NCBI GenBank assembly: GCA_027485815.1
Contig: JAIXQE010000069.1
Coordinates: 1-64,000 of the forward strand
DNA length: 64,000 nt
Direction of reading: 5' to 3'
Origin: Opitutaceae bacterium
GTDB taxonomy: Bacteria; Verrucomicrobiota; Verrucomicrobiia; Opitutales; Opitutaceae
The translations under genes were made by a program, and so were the position numbers. Shown one piece after another: positions 29,944 through 39,343 of the stretch. Within the stretch, counting starts at the first letter, position 1. Every line of letters begins with the position of its first letter. Below the pieces are notes generated by a model. The model was not told where the DNA came from. It was given only the letters and a program-made list of their open reading frames with translations, and did no database searches.

Positions 29944-31461
29944 TCAGCCGCCGGCGAGGAGGCGTCGAAGCGTTTCGTCGACCGCCTTGGGGCTGGCCTT
30001 GCCTTTGGCCGCCTTCATCACGGGGCCCTTCAGCGCGTTGATCGCGCCATCCTTCCCGGAGCGGAACTCCGCAGCCGCCTTCGGGTTGCCCGCGATCGAC
30101 TCACGGCACCAGCCCTCCAGTTCCCCCTGATCCGTCGGGGTCGCGCGCAAGCCGCGCCGATCGGCGATCTTCTCCGGCGAATCCCCGGTCGCGAACATCT
30201 CGATGAAGACCTCCTTGGCCGCCGCGTTCAGGAGCACCCCGGATTCAATCAGGCGCAGCAGCGCGACGAGGTGGCTAGGCGACACGCGGCATTCCGCCGG
30301 GGCCGATCCCGCGGACGCCAACTCCCGCTGGAGGTCGTTGATGATCCAATTTCCGGCGGCCTGCGGGGCCGCCCCCAGACGCACGGCGGCCTCGAAGTAA
30401 TCCGCCAGCGGCCGGTCCCAGACAAGGACCGAAGTCTGGGTGTAGGGCAGATCGTAGGCCGCGATAAAACGTCTCTGGCGGTCGAACGGCAGCTCGGGAC
30501 AGTCCGCGCGAAGCCTTTCGCGCCAGGCTTCGTCGATCACGACCGGCATCAGGTCCGGGTCCGGGAAGTAACGGTAGTCGTGGGCCTCCTCCTTGGAGCG
30601 CAGCGACTGCGAGGTGCCGGTCATCCCGTCGTAATCCCGCGTCTCCTGCGTGATGCGTCCGCCGCGCTCGAGAATCCCGCGCTGGCGCCGGATCTCGTGC
30701 TCGATGCCGTCGCGCACGAAGGAGATCGAATTGAGGTTCTTCAGCTCGACCTTGGTGCCGAGGGTCGTGCTGCCGGCGGGACGCAGCGAGATGTTGGCGT
30801 CGCAGCGGAGCTGGCCCTTCTCCATGTCGCAGTCGGAGATCCCTCCCTGGATCATCGTGGCGCGCAGCGACGTGAGGTAGGCGTAGGCCTCCTCGCCGGA
30901 GTGCAGCGCGGGCTCGGAGACGATTTCCATCAGCGGGGTCCCGGCGCGGTTGTAGTCCACCAGCGATTCGGCCGCGCCGTGGTTCAGCTTCCCGACGTCC
31001 TCCTCCAGGTGAATCCGCGTGAGCGGGATCCGCTTGTGCTCCCCCATCACGTTCCTGGCCGGTCCCGGCAGCTCGATCTCGACCGCACCGCCGCGGCAGA
31101 CGGGGGCGTCGTACTGGGAGATCTGGTAGTTCTTCGGCGAGTCAGGATAAAAGTAGTTCTTGCGGTCCCACTTGCAGACGGGGGCGATCTCGCACCCCAG
31201 GAGCAGGCCCGCCTTGATGATGGCATCGAGGGCGGCGCGATTCATCACGGGCAGGGCGCCGGGCAGCGCCAGCACCACCGGATCCGTGAGCGTGTTCGGT
31301 TCGTGACCGTAGCCCGCGGCAACTCGGGTGAAGATCTTGGAACGAGTGCGGATCTGGACGTGCACCTCCAGGCCGATCACGGCCTCGTAGGCGGGGGATT
31401 GGGGAGCGGGCGAGGACACGGCGGGACCGGGGCTCAGAGATTCGGCGAGCGACGCCCCCAT
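29944..31461 (-). CDS. gatB: Asp-tRNA(Asn)/Glu-tRNA(Gln) amidotransferase subunit B
   Basis: YEAVIGLEVHVQIRTRSKIFTR; CKWDRKNYFYPDSPKNYQISQYD; EAHDYRYFPDPDLMPVVI. Confidence 0.97.
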   Translation of the reverse strand: MGASLAESLSPGPAVSSPAPQSPAYEAVIGLEVHVQIRTRSKIFTRVAAGYGHEPNTLTDPVVLALPGALPVMNRAALDAIIKAGLLLGCEIAPVCKWDRKNYFYPDSPKNYQISQYDAPVCRGGAVEIELPGPARNVMGEHKRIPLTRIHLEEDVGKLNHGAAESLVDYNRAGTPLMEIVSEPALHSGEEAYAYLTSLRATMIQGGISDCDMEKGQLRCDANISLRPAGSTTLGTKVELKNLNSISFVRDGIEHEIRRQRGILERGGRITQETRDYDGMTGTSQSLRSKEEAHDYRYFPDPDLMPVVIDEAWRERLRADCPELPFDRQRRFIAAYDLPYTQTSVLVWDRPLADYFEAAVRLGAAPQAAGNWIINDLQRELASAGSAPAECRVSPSHLVALLRLIESGVLLNAAAKEVFIEMFATGDSPEKIADRRGLRATPTDQGELEGWCRESIAGNPKAAAEFRSGKDGAINALKGPVMKAAKGKASPKAVDETLRRLLAGG

Positions 31462-32906
31462 TGGTGAACCCGATCGTACGCGTGGCCGATCGCGAGCAGC
31501 TCGGACTCGCCCAGGGGCTTGCCGATAAGCTGGAACCCGACCGGGAGGCCGGCGCGAGTGAATCCACAGGGGACACTCATCGCGGGAAGGCCCGCTAGGT
31601 TGGCGCCAATCGTGTAGATGTCGCAGAGGTACATCGCGAGCGGATCTGCCTTCTCGCCGCGTCGGAACGCGGGGATCGGCGAGGTGGGCGTCAACAGGGC
31701 ATCCACCTCCTCGAACGCGCGCAGGAAATCGCGGCGCACCAGCGTGCGGACCTTCTGGGCGCGGAGATAGTAGGCGTCGTAGTAGCCGCTGGAGAGCACG
31801 TAGGTGCCCAGGATGATACGGCGCTTGACCTCGGCACCGAAGCCCTCGGCGCGGGAGCGGCAATAGAGGTCCTGCAGGTCCCGCGGCGCAGCGCAGCGAT
31901 GTCCGTAGCGGACGCCGTCGTACCGCGAGAGGTTCGACGACGCCTCAGCGGTCGCGAGCACGTAATAGGCATCGAGGCAGTACGGGGTGTGCGGCAGGGA
32001 GACCTCCCGAATCTCGCAGCCGAGTCCGCGGTAATGTGCGACGGCCTGCTCCACGGCGGCCGCGACCTCGGGATCCAGGCCTTCCCCGAAGTATTCGCGG
32101 GGCAGGCCCAGTCGCCGCGGGACCGGAGACGCCGTCACCGCCTCGCCAAAGTCCTCCGGGGCGGCCCGAAGCGAGGTGGAATCACGTTCGTCGTGGCCAG
32201 CGATCGCCTGCAGCACCAGCGCGACGTCCGCGACGGTCCGGCCGAAGGGCCCGATCTGGTCGAGGGACGACGCGTAAGCGACGAGCCCGTAACGGGAGAC
32301 GGTACCGTAGGTGGGCTTCAGGCCCACCACGCCGCAGAGCGCGGCCGGCTGGCGGATGGAGCCCCCCGTGTCGGAACCCAGGGTCGCGAGGGCCTCCCCG
32401 GCGGCGAGGGCGGCCGCACTACCACCGGAGGAGCCGCCGGGCACCCGGTCGAGATCCCAAGGGTTACCGGTGGGGTGGAAAGCGGAATTCTCGGTCGATG
32501 AGCCCATCGCGAACTCGTCGCAGTTGTGTCGTCCGTAGAGGACCGCCCCGGACGCCCGAAGCCGCCGCGTCACGGTGGCATCGTAGGGCGAGATGAAATT
32601 GGCCAGCATCCGGCTGCCGGCCGTCAAGGGCTGGTCCTGGACCGCGATTACATCCTTCAGCCCGATCGGAATCCCATCCAGCGGACCGAGACTCTGGCCG
32701 GAGGCGCGGCGGAGGTCCGACGCCCGAGCCTGCGCCCTTGCGGAAGCCGGGTCCGCCGAGAGCAGCGCCCGCAGCCGCGGTTCGACCGCCTCCGCGCGGG
32801 CGATCACTGCTTCCGTGAGCTCCGCGGACGTCAGGCGACCTGCGGAAAGCGCCGCGGCAGCTTCCGTGATCGGGAGGTAATGCAGGGGCGTCGCGGAGGA
32901 AGTCAT
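31434..32906 (-). CDS. gatA: Asp-tRNA(Asn)/Glu-tRNA(Gln) amidotransferase subunit A
   Basis: GPLDGIPIGLKDVI; DRVPGGSSGGSAAALAAGEALATLGSDTGGSIRQPAALCGVVGLKPTYG. Confidence 0.97.
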   Translation of the reverse strand: MTSSATPLHYLPITEAAAALSAGRLTSAELTEAVIARAEAVEPRLRALLSADPASARAQARASDLRRASGQSLGPLDGIPIGLKDVIAVQDQPLTAGSRMLANFISPYDATVTRRLRASGAVLYGRHNCDEFAMGSSTENSAFHPTGNPWDLDRVPGGSSGGSAAALAAGEALATLGSDTGGSIRQPAALCGVVGLKPTYGTVSRYGLVAYASSLDQIGPFGRTVADVALVLQAIAGHDERDSTSLRAAPEDFGEAVTASPVPRRLGLPREYFGEGLDPEVAAAVEQAVAHYRGLGCEIREVSLPHTPYCLDAYYVLATAEASSNLSRYDGVRYGHRCAAPRDLQDLYCRSRAEGFGAEVKRRIILGTYVLSSGYYDAYYLRAQKVRTLVRRDFLRAFEEVDALLTPTSPIPAFRRGEKADPLAMYLCDIYTIGANLAGLPAMSVPCGFTRAGLPVGFQLIGKPLGESELLAIGHAYDRVHQWGRRSPNL

Positions 32907-33190
32907 TCGACGACCTTCGGCACGGCGATCATCTGATCGCGCTGGACCGGCGCATTGCGCAACGCCTCCGCGGGAGTGAGTCCCGGGCGGGGCTCGTCTT
33001 CCTGCCAGACGTTGTGTTGGGGGTGGGCGTGGGCGGAGGGCTCGACGCCGGTGACGTCCACCTCTCCCAAGCGTTCGATGTGCCGGAGCAAATCCGCGAT
33101 CTGCCGCTGGAAGGTGGCCTTCTCCTCCGGGGTGAGCGCGAGCCGCGCCAGGCGCGCGAGCGCATCCAGATCCAGGTCCGCTTGGTTCAT
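32903..33190 (-). CDS. gatC: Asp-tRNA(Asn)/Glu-tRNA(Gln) amidotransferase subunit C
   Basis: DLDALARLARLALTPEEKATFQRQIADLLRHIERLGEVDVTGVEPSAH; overlaps gatA start. Confidence 0.93.
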   Translation of the reverse strand: MNQADLDLDALARLARLALTPEEKATFQRQIADLLRHIERLGEVDVTGVEPSAHAHPQHNVWQEDEPRPGLTPAEALRNAPVQRDQMIAVPKVVE

Positions 33191-33198
33191 CGGGCGGT

Positions 33199-35652
33199 TC
33201 AACGGCGGATTTGCCAAGCGGTGCCCGCCAGCGACTCATCCTGCAGGCGTTGGAACGCCGCGTTCACCTCGTCATCGGTGAGCGTTCGCTCCTTGCCGCG
33301 GAAAACGAGATTGAACGCGAGGCTCTTGTGGCCCTCCGGCACCCCGGGGCCGCGGTACACGTCGAAGACGGTGGTGCCCTCGAAGGTGAAGTTCGCGCCC
33401 GCCGCCTGCCGCGCCGCGCGCTCCACGCGAGCCATCACCTCCCCGGCCGGGGTGGGCTCCGGGACGATGAGCGCCAGATCCCGCAAGGCGGCGGGGAAGA
33501 GGCTGAAGTCCTGGAAGCGACGTGCCCCGGCGCGGGCCGGGAGCAACTCGGGCATCAGCGCGACAAAGCCGGCCTGCACGCGGCCCTCGATGCCGAGGGA
33601 GCGGGTGAGGGCCAGGTCCACGAGGCCTGCGCCCGCCCACCAACCGCGGCGTGAATCCGCCGCCAGCGCGGCGTGTCCTGCCTGCCAGCCGGGGGCTGCG
33701 GCGGGAGCCAAGGGGCCCATCCGCAGCCCGGCCAAGCCCGCGAGGGCGGCGACGTGATGCCGCGCGTTGAAGAAGTCAGCGGACTCCCGCCGCAGCCACG
33801 AGCGCTCGCCCGAGGACTCCGCCACCACGAAGGCGGCAGCGACGCACTCCACGACCTCCCCCTCCCGCGCGAGGAAGACGCGCCCCGTTTCGGCCAAGCG
33901 CGCCACCGGAACGCCCCGGGCCTGATTCAGGCGCAGGGATTCCAGCAGGCCTCCGATCAGCGAGGACCGCAGGTGGGTCTGGTCGTCGACGAAGGGGTTG
34001 GCGAGCGCCAGTCCGGGCAGCTCGGCAGCGGCCGTCCACGTGGACAGCTCCCGGGCCGGGCGCAGGGTGTAATTGACGCACTCGTGGAAATCGTGACCGA
34101 CGAGGTAGTCGGTCGCCTGGCGGTTGAAGCGGACCACCGGGTCGTCTTCTGCGGCGAGGCCGGGGGCAACGACCGTGGCCGGCGGAATCCGCTCGGTGCC
34201 GTGGAGCCGCAGCACCTCCTCCACGAGGTCGATCGGGCGGTCGAGATCATCGCGCCAGCTGGGGATGGCGACGGTCCACGCGGGGCCGCGGGCGGGCTGG
34301 ACCGTCTCGTCCTCGCGCGTGATCCGGAGTTCCAGCGCCTCGAAGGCGGCGCGCATCTCCGCCGCCGGCACCTCGAACCCGAGGCGTTCGGTGATGAAGT
34401 CGTGGGTGACCACGACCTCGCGCGACCATGGGACATCGCCGCCGACCTGGAACGACGGTCCGACGACGCTGCCCCCGGCCGTTTCGAGGATCAGGTCGAT
34501 GGCCCGCCACGCCGCCTCCGGGGCGCCGTGCGGGTCCACGCCGCGCTCATATCGGTAGGACGAATCCGTCGAAAGTCCGAGCCGGCGGGAGGCGGCGCGC
34601 ACCGTCTGGCGCCGGAAGATGGCACATTCCAGGATCAGGTCCGTGGTGTCCGTCGCAACCCCGGAGTCCTGACCACCCATCACTCCGGCGATCACGACCG
34701 CGCGCGCGGCATCCGCGATGACGAGTGTCCTGTCATCCAGCGTGCGCTCCCTGCCATCGAGCGTCACCAGGCGCTCCCCCGCCCCGGCCGGGCGCACGAC
34801 GATGCGGCGCCCCTCGAGCCGGCGCGCGTCGAAGGCGTGCAGCGGCTCGCCGGTCTCCAGCATCACGTAGTTGGTGACGTCGACCACATTGTTGATGGGA
34901 CGCAGGCCGATGGCACGCAGGCGGTCCTGCAGCCACGCCGGGCTGGGGCCGACCTTGATGCCGGCGATCACGTGGGCGGAGTAGTACGGGCAATCCTCCG
35001 GGCTGCGGACTTCCGCGCCGGCGAGCAGGTCCGGACGCCGGGGGGCCGCGGAAACGTCTCCCCGGAAGCGCTCCTGCGGATAGGTGAGCGGGAGCCGGAA
35101 CCAGGCGGCAAGCTCCCGGGCGATCCCGAGGTGGCATTGGCAGTCCGGACGGTTCGGCGTGATCTCGAGGTCGAAGATGGTATCCCCGCCGGGAAGCGCC
35201 TCCTGGATCGACACCCCGAGGGCGGGGCGGTCCGGCAGCAGCAGCAGACCGGCGTGATCCCCCGGCAGGCCGAGTTCGTCGGGCGAGCACATCATTCCGT
35301 CGGAGGCCTGCCCCCTGATCTTGGAGGCCTTGATGGCGAAGTTGCCGGGCAACACGGCACCGGGCAGCGCCACGAGCACGCGGTGTCCGACGTCGCAATT
35401 CGGGGCCCCGCAGACGATCGTCTTGACCCCGCCCGCGGGGCCAACGTCAACCGTGCAAACCGAGAGCTTGTCGGCGTTCGGATGCCGGGCGCGGGTGAGG
35501 ATCTCGCCGACCACGACGTGCTCGAGCCGGGGCGCTCCGGTGGCGTGGATCCCCTCGACCTCGAAGCCGAGGAACGTGATGGCACGCGCAATCTCCTCGG
35601 GGGTCGCCGTGAGGGGGACGTAATCGCGCAGCCAGTTCAGGGAGACTTTCAT
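33199..35652 (-). CDS. pheT: phenylalanine--tRNA ligase subunit beta
   Basis: 817 aa; MKVSLNWLRDYVPL; VVVGEILTRARHPNADKLSVCTVDVG; GVDPHGAPEAAWRAIDLI. Confidence 0.97.
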   Translation of the reverse strand: MKVSLNWLRDYVPLTATPEEIARAITFLGFEVEGIHATGAPRLEHVVVGEILTRARHPNADKLSVCTVDVGPAGGVKTIVCGAPNCDVGHRVLVALPGAVLPGNFAIKASKIRGQASDGMMCSPDELGLPGDHAGLLLLPDRPALGVSIQEALPGGDTIFDLEITPNRPDCQCHLGIARELAAWFRLPLTYPQERFRGDVSAAPRRPDLLAGAEVRSPEDCPYYSAHVIAGIKVGPSPAWLQDRLRAIGLRPINNVVDVTNYVMLETGEPLHAFDARRLEGRRIVVRPAGAGERLVTLDGRERTLDDRTLVIADAARAVVIAGVMGGQDSGVATDTTDLILECAIFRRQTVRAASRRLGLSTDSSYRYERGVDPHGAPEAAWRAIDLILETAGGSVVGPSFQVGGDVPWSREVVVTHDFITERLGFEVPAAEMRAAFEALELRITREDETVQPARGPAWTVAIPSWRDDLDRPIDLVEEVLRLHGTERIPPATVVAPGLAAEDDPVVRFNRQATDYLVGHDFHECVNYTLRPARELSTWTAAAELPGLALANPFVDDQTHLRSSLIGGLLESLRLNQARGVPVARLAETGRVFLAREGEVVECVAAAFVVAESSGERSWLRRESADFFNARHHVAALAGLAGLRMGPLAPAAAPGWQAGHAALAADSRRGWWAGAGLVDLALTRSLGIEGRVQAGFVALMPELLPARAGARRFQDFSLFPAALRDLALIVPEPTPAGEVMARVERAARQAAGANFTFEGTTVFDVYRGPGVPEGHKSLAFNLVFRGKERTLTDDEVNAAFQRLQDESLAGTAWQIRR

Positions 35653-35673
35653 GCCGTGGGAGGAAGGAGGGGC

Positions 35674-36717
35674 TCAGGCGAACTGCCGCAGGAAGCGGGC
35701 GTCGTTCTGGTAAAAGTAGCGGATGTCATCGATCCCGTAGAGCAGCATCGCCAGGCGTTCGAGGCCCATCCCGAACGCATAACCGGTCCAGCGTTCCGGA
35801 TCGTAACCGACCGCGGCGAACACCTCGGGGTCGACCATCCCGCAGCCGCCGATCTCGATCCACGGCTTGTTCACGCGGGGCAGGTGCGCGGCGGCAAGGT
35901 CGACCTCGAAGCTGGGCTCGGTGTACCCGAAGTAGTGGGGGCGAAAGCGGGTGCGCGTGTCCTTTCCGAGCAGCGCGGCGAAGATGTGGTCCAGCAGCGC
36001 CTTCAGGTCCCGCACGGTGACATTACGGTCCACATAAAGACACTCCAGCTGGTGAAAATTCGCGCTGTGGGTGGCGTCGGTCGTGTCCCGCCGGTACACG
36101 CGCCCCGGGGAGACGATGCGGATCGGCGGCTCGCCGCGCAGCATCGTGCGGATCTGAACCGATGAGGTGTGCGTGCGGAGGAGGTAGCGCTCGGCCGGGT
36201 CCTTCTTGCTGACGTTGCCGAAGCGCGCGTCCGCGGGGAGGTAGAACGTGTCCTTCTCGTCGCGAGCGGGATGGTCCGCCGGGGTGCTGAGTGCATCGAA
36301 ACAGTAGTACTCGCTCTCCACCTCGGGGCCGTCGGCGACCGAGAAGCCCACCTTGCGGAGGATGCGGCACATCTCCTCGCGGACGAGGGTGAGCGGGTGC
36401 CGGGTGCCGGGACCGGGATCAGGGGACGGCAGGGTCGGATCGATCGTGGGCCCGAGTTGGGCGGCAAGTTCGGCGGCGGCGATGCGGGCGAGGGCCTCGT
36501 CGAGCAGGACCTGCAGGCGCCCCTTGGCCTCGTTGATAAGCTTACCCACCGCGGGACGCTCCTCCTTGGGCACCGCGCCCATCTGCTTCATCAGGGCGGT
36601 GAACTCCCCATTGGGACCGACATAGCGGGCCTTGGCTGCCTCTAGCTCGGGCCGGAGGAGAACGGCGGGGAGCTCGGCGGCGGCCTTCGCGAGGACGGCT
36701 TGGAGTTGCGCTTGCAT
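35674..36717 (-). CDS. pheS: phenylalanine--tRNA ligase subunit alpha
   Basis: 347 aa; HPLTLVREEMCRILRKVGFSVADGPEVESEYYCFDAL; LLRTHTSSVQIRTM; GMGLERLAMLLYGIDDIRYFYQND. Confidence 0.97.
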   Translation of the reverse strand: MQAQLQAVLAKAAAELPAVLLRPELEAAKARYVGPNGEFTALMKQMGAVPKEERPAVGKLINEAKGRLQVLLDEALARIAAAELAAQLGPTIDPTLPSPDPGPGTRHPLTLVREEMCRILRKVGFSVADGPEVESEYYCFDALSTPADHPARDEKDTFYLPADARFGNVSKKDPAERYLLRTHTSSVQIRTMLRGEPPIRIVSPGRVYRRDTTDATHSANFHQLECLYVDRNVTVRDLKALLDHIFAALLGKDTRTRFRPHYFGYTEPSFEVDLAAAHLPRVNKPWIEIGGCGMVDPEVFAAVGYDPERWTGYAFGMGLERLAMLLYGIDDIRYFYQNDARFLRQFA

Positions 36718-36795
36718 ACGGTGAGGTCGGGAACGGGAGCGTGGCGGATGCGCCGGTTGGAGGGAAGCCTGCGGCGGACGGGAACGGAAAACAAA

Positions 36796-36829
36796 AAGGA
36801 CGGGTCCCGCGGGCGCGGAACCCGTCCTT
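36796..36829 (-). terminator. intrinsic terminator between rplT and pheS
   Basis: Minus strand: aaggacgggt...acccgtcctt followed by tttgtttt. Confidence 0.8.
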
Positions 36830-36867
36830 CAGCGGGTGAGGGAAGCCCGGGGATCCCCGGGGCCGCC

Positions 36868-37251
36868 TCAGGCGGTCTTGGCCACCGCGGCCTTGGCCTT
36901 GAGTGCCTCCTGCGCCTGGCGGACCAAGGCGTTGAAGGCGACTTCATCGCGGATCGCGAGGTCGCTCAGGACCTTGCGGTCGAGGCCGATGTTGGCGGCC
37001 TTGAGCCCCTCGATGAAGCGGCTGTAGCTGATGCCGGCGTTGCGGCACGCCGCGTTGAGGCGCACGATCCAGAGACCGCGGAAGTCGCCCTTCTTTTTGC
37101 GGCGGGCGGCGTAGGCGTATTGCCAAGCGTGCTGGACAGCTTCCTTAGCGTAGCGGAACAGCTTCGATTTATTGCCGAAGTAGCCCTTGGCGTACTTCAG
37201 CACCTTCTTGCGCCGCTTGCGCGACGCGGGACCATTAGTTGCACGAGCCAT
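36868..37251 (-). CDS. rplT: 50S ribosomal protein L20
   Basis: MARATNGPASRKRRKKVLKYAKGYFGNKSKLFRYAKEAVQHAWQYAYAARRKKKGDFRGLWIVRLNAACR. Confidence 0.98.
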   Translation of the reverse strand: MARATNGPASRKRRKKVLKYAKGYFGNKSKLFRYAKEAVQHAWQYAYAARRKKKGDFRGLWIVRLNAACRNAGISYSRFIEGLKAANIGLDRKVLSDLAIRDEVAFNALVRQAQEALKAKAAVAKTA

Positions 37252-37338
37252 GTTGGTGGATTCCTTTTATTTGGGCGCCCGAAGGTCGGCTGGGAGAATC
37301 ACCCCCGGGAGCGGTTGATGGGATGGGTTACGATCCGT

Positions 37339-37533
37339 TCAGAGACCGAACGGGAGGGCGCGCTTGAGCGCCTCGGCATGGCCGTCGGCCACCAGCTTGT
37401 CCCGGGTCGCACGACGCTTCTGCTTCGTGCTCTTCGAGCCAAGCAAGTGACGGAAGCCAGGCGTGCGGCGCACGAGCTTGCCGCGGGCGGTGAGTTTGAA
37501 CCGCTTGGCAACGGACTTCTTGGTCTTTTGCAT
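37339..37533 (-). CDS. rpmI: 50S ribosomal protein L35
   Basis: MQKTKKSVAKRFKLTARGKLVRRTPGFRHLLGSKSTKQKRRA. Confidence 0.96.
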   Translation of the reverse strand: MQKTKKSVAKRFKLTARGKLVRRTPGFRHLLGSKSTKQKRRATRDKLVADGHAEALKRALPFGL

Positions 37534-37569
37534 GGAAAGCGTTCAAACACAGGGAGTCACCCCGGGGTT

Positions 37570-37581
37570 GGCAAGGCTTTT
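37570..37581 (-). promoter_or_regulatory. AAAAGCCTTGCC motif, candidate -35 region of rpmI-rplT
   Basis: Exact 12-mer, 36 nt upstream of the rpmI start. Confidence 0.45.
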
Positions 37582-37589
37582 GTCCGCGC

Positions 37590-39299
37590 TCAGAAGCCGC
37601 GCGCCGCGTTTGTGCGCCGCGGATCGGCCAAACCGCGCAGGGTGCCGTCCGGACGCACCTCGATCGCGTTGACGCCGCCGAAATACTTGCCCGTGCCGGC
37701 GGGCTCGCGGGAAACCACCTTCCAGCCGAGTGCCCGGAGTCGCTCGGCAACGCCTTCCGGCAAGGAGGCCTCCGCCTCGACCTGATCCGGCCCGTCGCCC
37801 TCCGCGGATTGGAAGTGGAAACGGGTGTCGCCGATCGCCTCTTCCAACGGACGTCCGAGGAGCACGTGGTCGGCCAGCACCTGAAGTAGTCCGGTCGGAA
37901 TGCGGGCGGAGCCGGGCAACCCGACCGCGAACGCGACACGTCCATCGCGGACCGCGATCGTTGGTCCGATCGTGCTGCGGGAGCGGCGGCCGGGGGCCAC
38001 GTAGTTCGGGCTGCGCGCGTCCGTGGTCGCGAAGTTGCTCATCGAATTGTTCATCACCACGCCGGTGCCGGGCGGAACGACGCCGGCGCCGAAGTGCAGG
38101 CTTTGGGACTGGGTCGCGCAGACGACGTTGCCCTCCCGGTCCGCGACGAGGAAGTGGGTGGTCGCCGCGTGGGCGCTTTCGGCGAACGGAAAGTCCTCCT
38201 GCCGGGTGGTAGCCCGGGCCACCTTGCGGGCGGGTTTGGCAGGCGCGGGCTGGGCGCGTCCCCGGAGGCCCTCGATCGCATCCGGCGCGAGCAGGCGCTC
38301 CACTTGGAAGCGGGAAGCAGGCACGTCCCCGACCGTGCGGAGGACGTCGGGCAGGGCGGCGCGCCAGAGGCGTCCGAGAACGTCGATGTTCTCGCTGGAG
38401 CGCAAAGGGGCGGGCGCCAACCCACCCGGCTCCAGGGCCTTCAGGATCGGCAGGAAAAGCGTGGCTCCGCTGGTCGGCGGTGGAGCCGCCAAGAGCGTGT
38501 AGCCGCGGACTGTCACCGAAAGCGGCTCGACCACCCGGGCCTCGTAACCGGCGAGGTCCTCCGCCGTGAGCCAGCCGCCGCCAGCCTTGGCCGCAACGAC
38601 CAGCGCTTCGGCCACGCTGCCCCGATAGAACCCGTCACGGCCGTGGCGAGCCAAGCGCTCCATCGTCCGGGCGAGATCCTCGTTGGGCAGGCGGCTGCCG
38701 ACGGCGGGCAGGTGGCCGCCGGGCAGGTAGAGCCGGGCGATCTCCGTGTCGCCCCGGCGCAGCTTGCGCTCCTGCTCCTGGAATTGCTCGCGGGTCTTGG
38801 GCAACACCTCGAAGCCGGTCCGTGCCAGCCGGATCGCGGGATCGATCGTCGCCGCCCACGGGAGCCGGCCCCAGCGCTGATGCGCGGTCCACAGCCCCGC
38901 GGCGAGCCCCGGTACGCAGACCTCCGCGTAGCCGTAGCTGCGCGCCGTGGCGGGACGCTTGAGGTAAGCGGCCACGTCGACCGCCCCAGCGGCGTCCATC
39001 GCGTCGATCGCGTAGGTGCGGCCCGTGCGCGCCTCGTGATACAGGAACATCAGTTTGCCCCCGAGGCCAGAGCCGTAGGGCTCGGCCACTCCGACCGCGA
39101 GGGAGGTGGCCACCGCCGCGTCGATCGCGTTGCCGCCGGCCCGGAGGACCGCCAAGCCGACTTCCGCGGCCTCGGGATGCCCGGCCACGACCATCCCGCC
39201 CCGGCCCTCGACCGGGGCGATCGGCACCGGCAGCGCCCCTGACAGGCGCGCCACCGACAGGGCCACGAAAACGAGCGCGAGGAGCGGGGGAAAACGCAT
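37590..39299 (-). CDS. ggt: gamma-glutamyltransferase
   Basis: 569 aa; GGMVVAGHPEAAEVGLAVLRAGGNAIDAAVAT; ATTHFLVADREGNVVCATQSQSLHFGAGVVPPGTGVVMNNSMSNF. Confidence 0.95.
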   Translation of the reverse strand: MRFPPLLALVFVALSVARLSGALPVPIAPVEGRGGMVVAGHPEAAEVGLAVLRAGGNAIDAAVATSLAVGVAEPYGSGLGGKLMFLYHEARTGRTYAIDAMDAAGAVDVAAYLKRPATARSYGYAEVCVPGLAAGLWTAHQRWGRLPWAATIDPAIRLARTGFEVLPKTREQFQEQERKLRRGDTEIARLYLPGGHLPAVGSRLPNEDLARTMERLARHGRDGFYRGSVAEALVVAAKAGGGWLTAEDLAGYEARVVEPLSVTVRGYTLLAAPPPTSGATLFLPILKALEPGGLAPAPLRSSENIDVLGRLWRAALPDVLRTVGDVPASRFQVERLLAPDAIEGLRGRAQPAPAKPARKVARATTRQEDFPFAESAHAATTHFLVADREGNVVCATQSQSLHFGAGVVPPGTGVVMNNSMSNFATTDARSPNYVAPGRRSRSTIGPTIAVRDGRVAFAVGLPGSARIPTGLLQVLADHVLLGRPLEEAIGDTRFHFQSAEGDGPDQVEAEASLPEGVAERLRALGWKVVSREPAGTGKYFGGVNAIEVRPDGTLRGLADPRRTNAARGF

Positions 39300-39343
39300 C
39301 CCGGAGCGTTATGCGGCGACGAGGCGCGGAATCGAGCGTGGAT

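Noticed and set aside
36718-36867. pheST attenuator/leader peptide
   Set aside because: Hairpin with U-tract is present, but there is no Phe-rich leader ORF or T-box-like specifier; it fits a plain rplT terminator.
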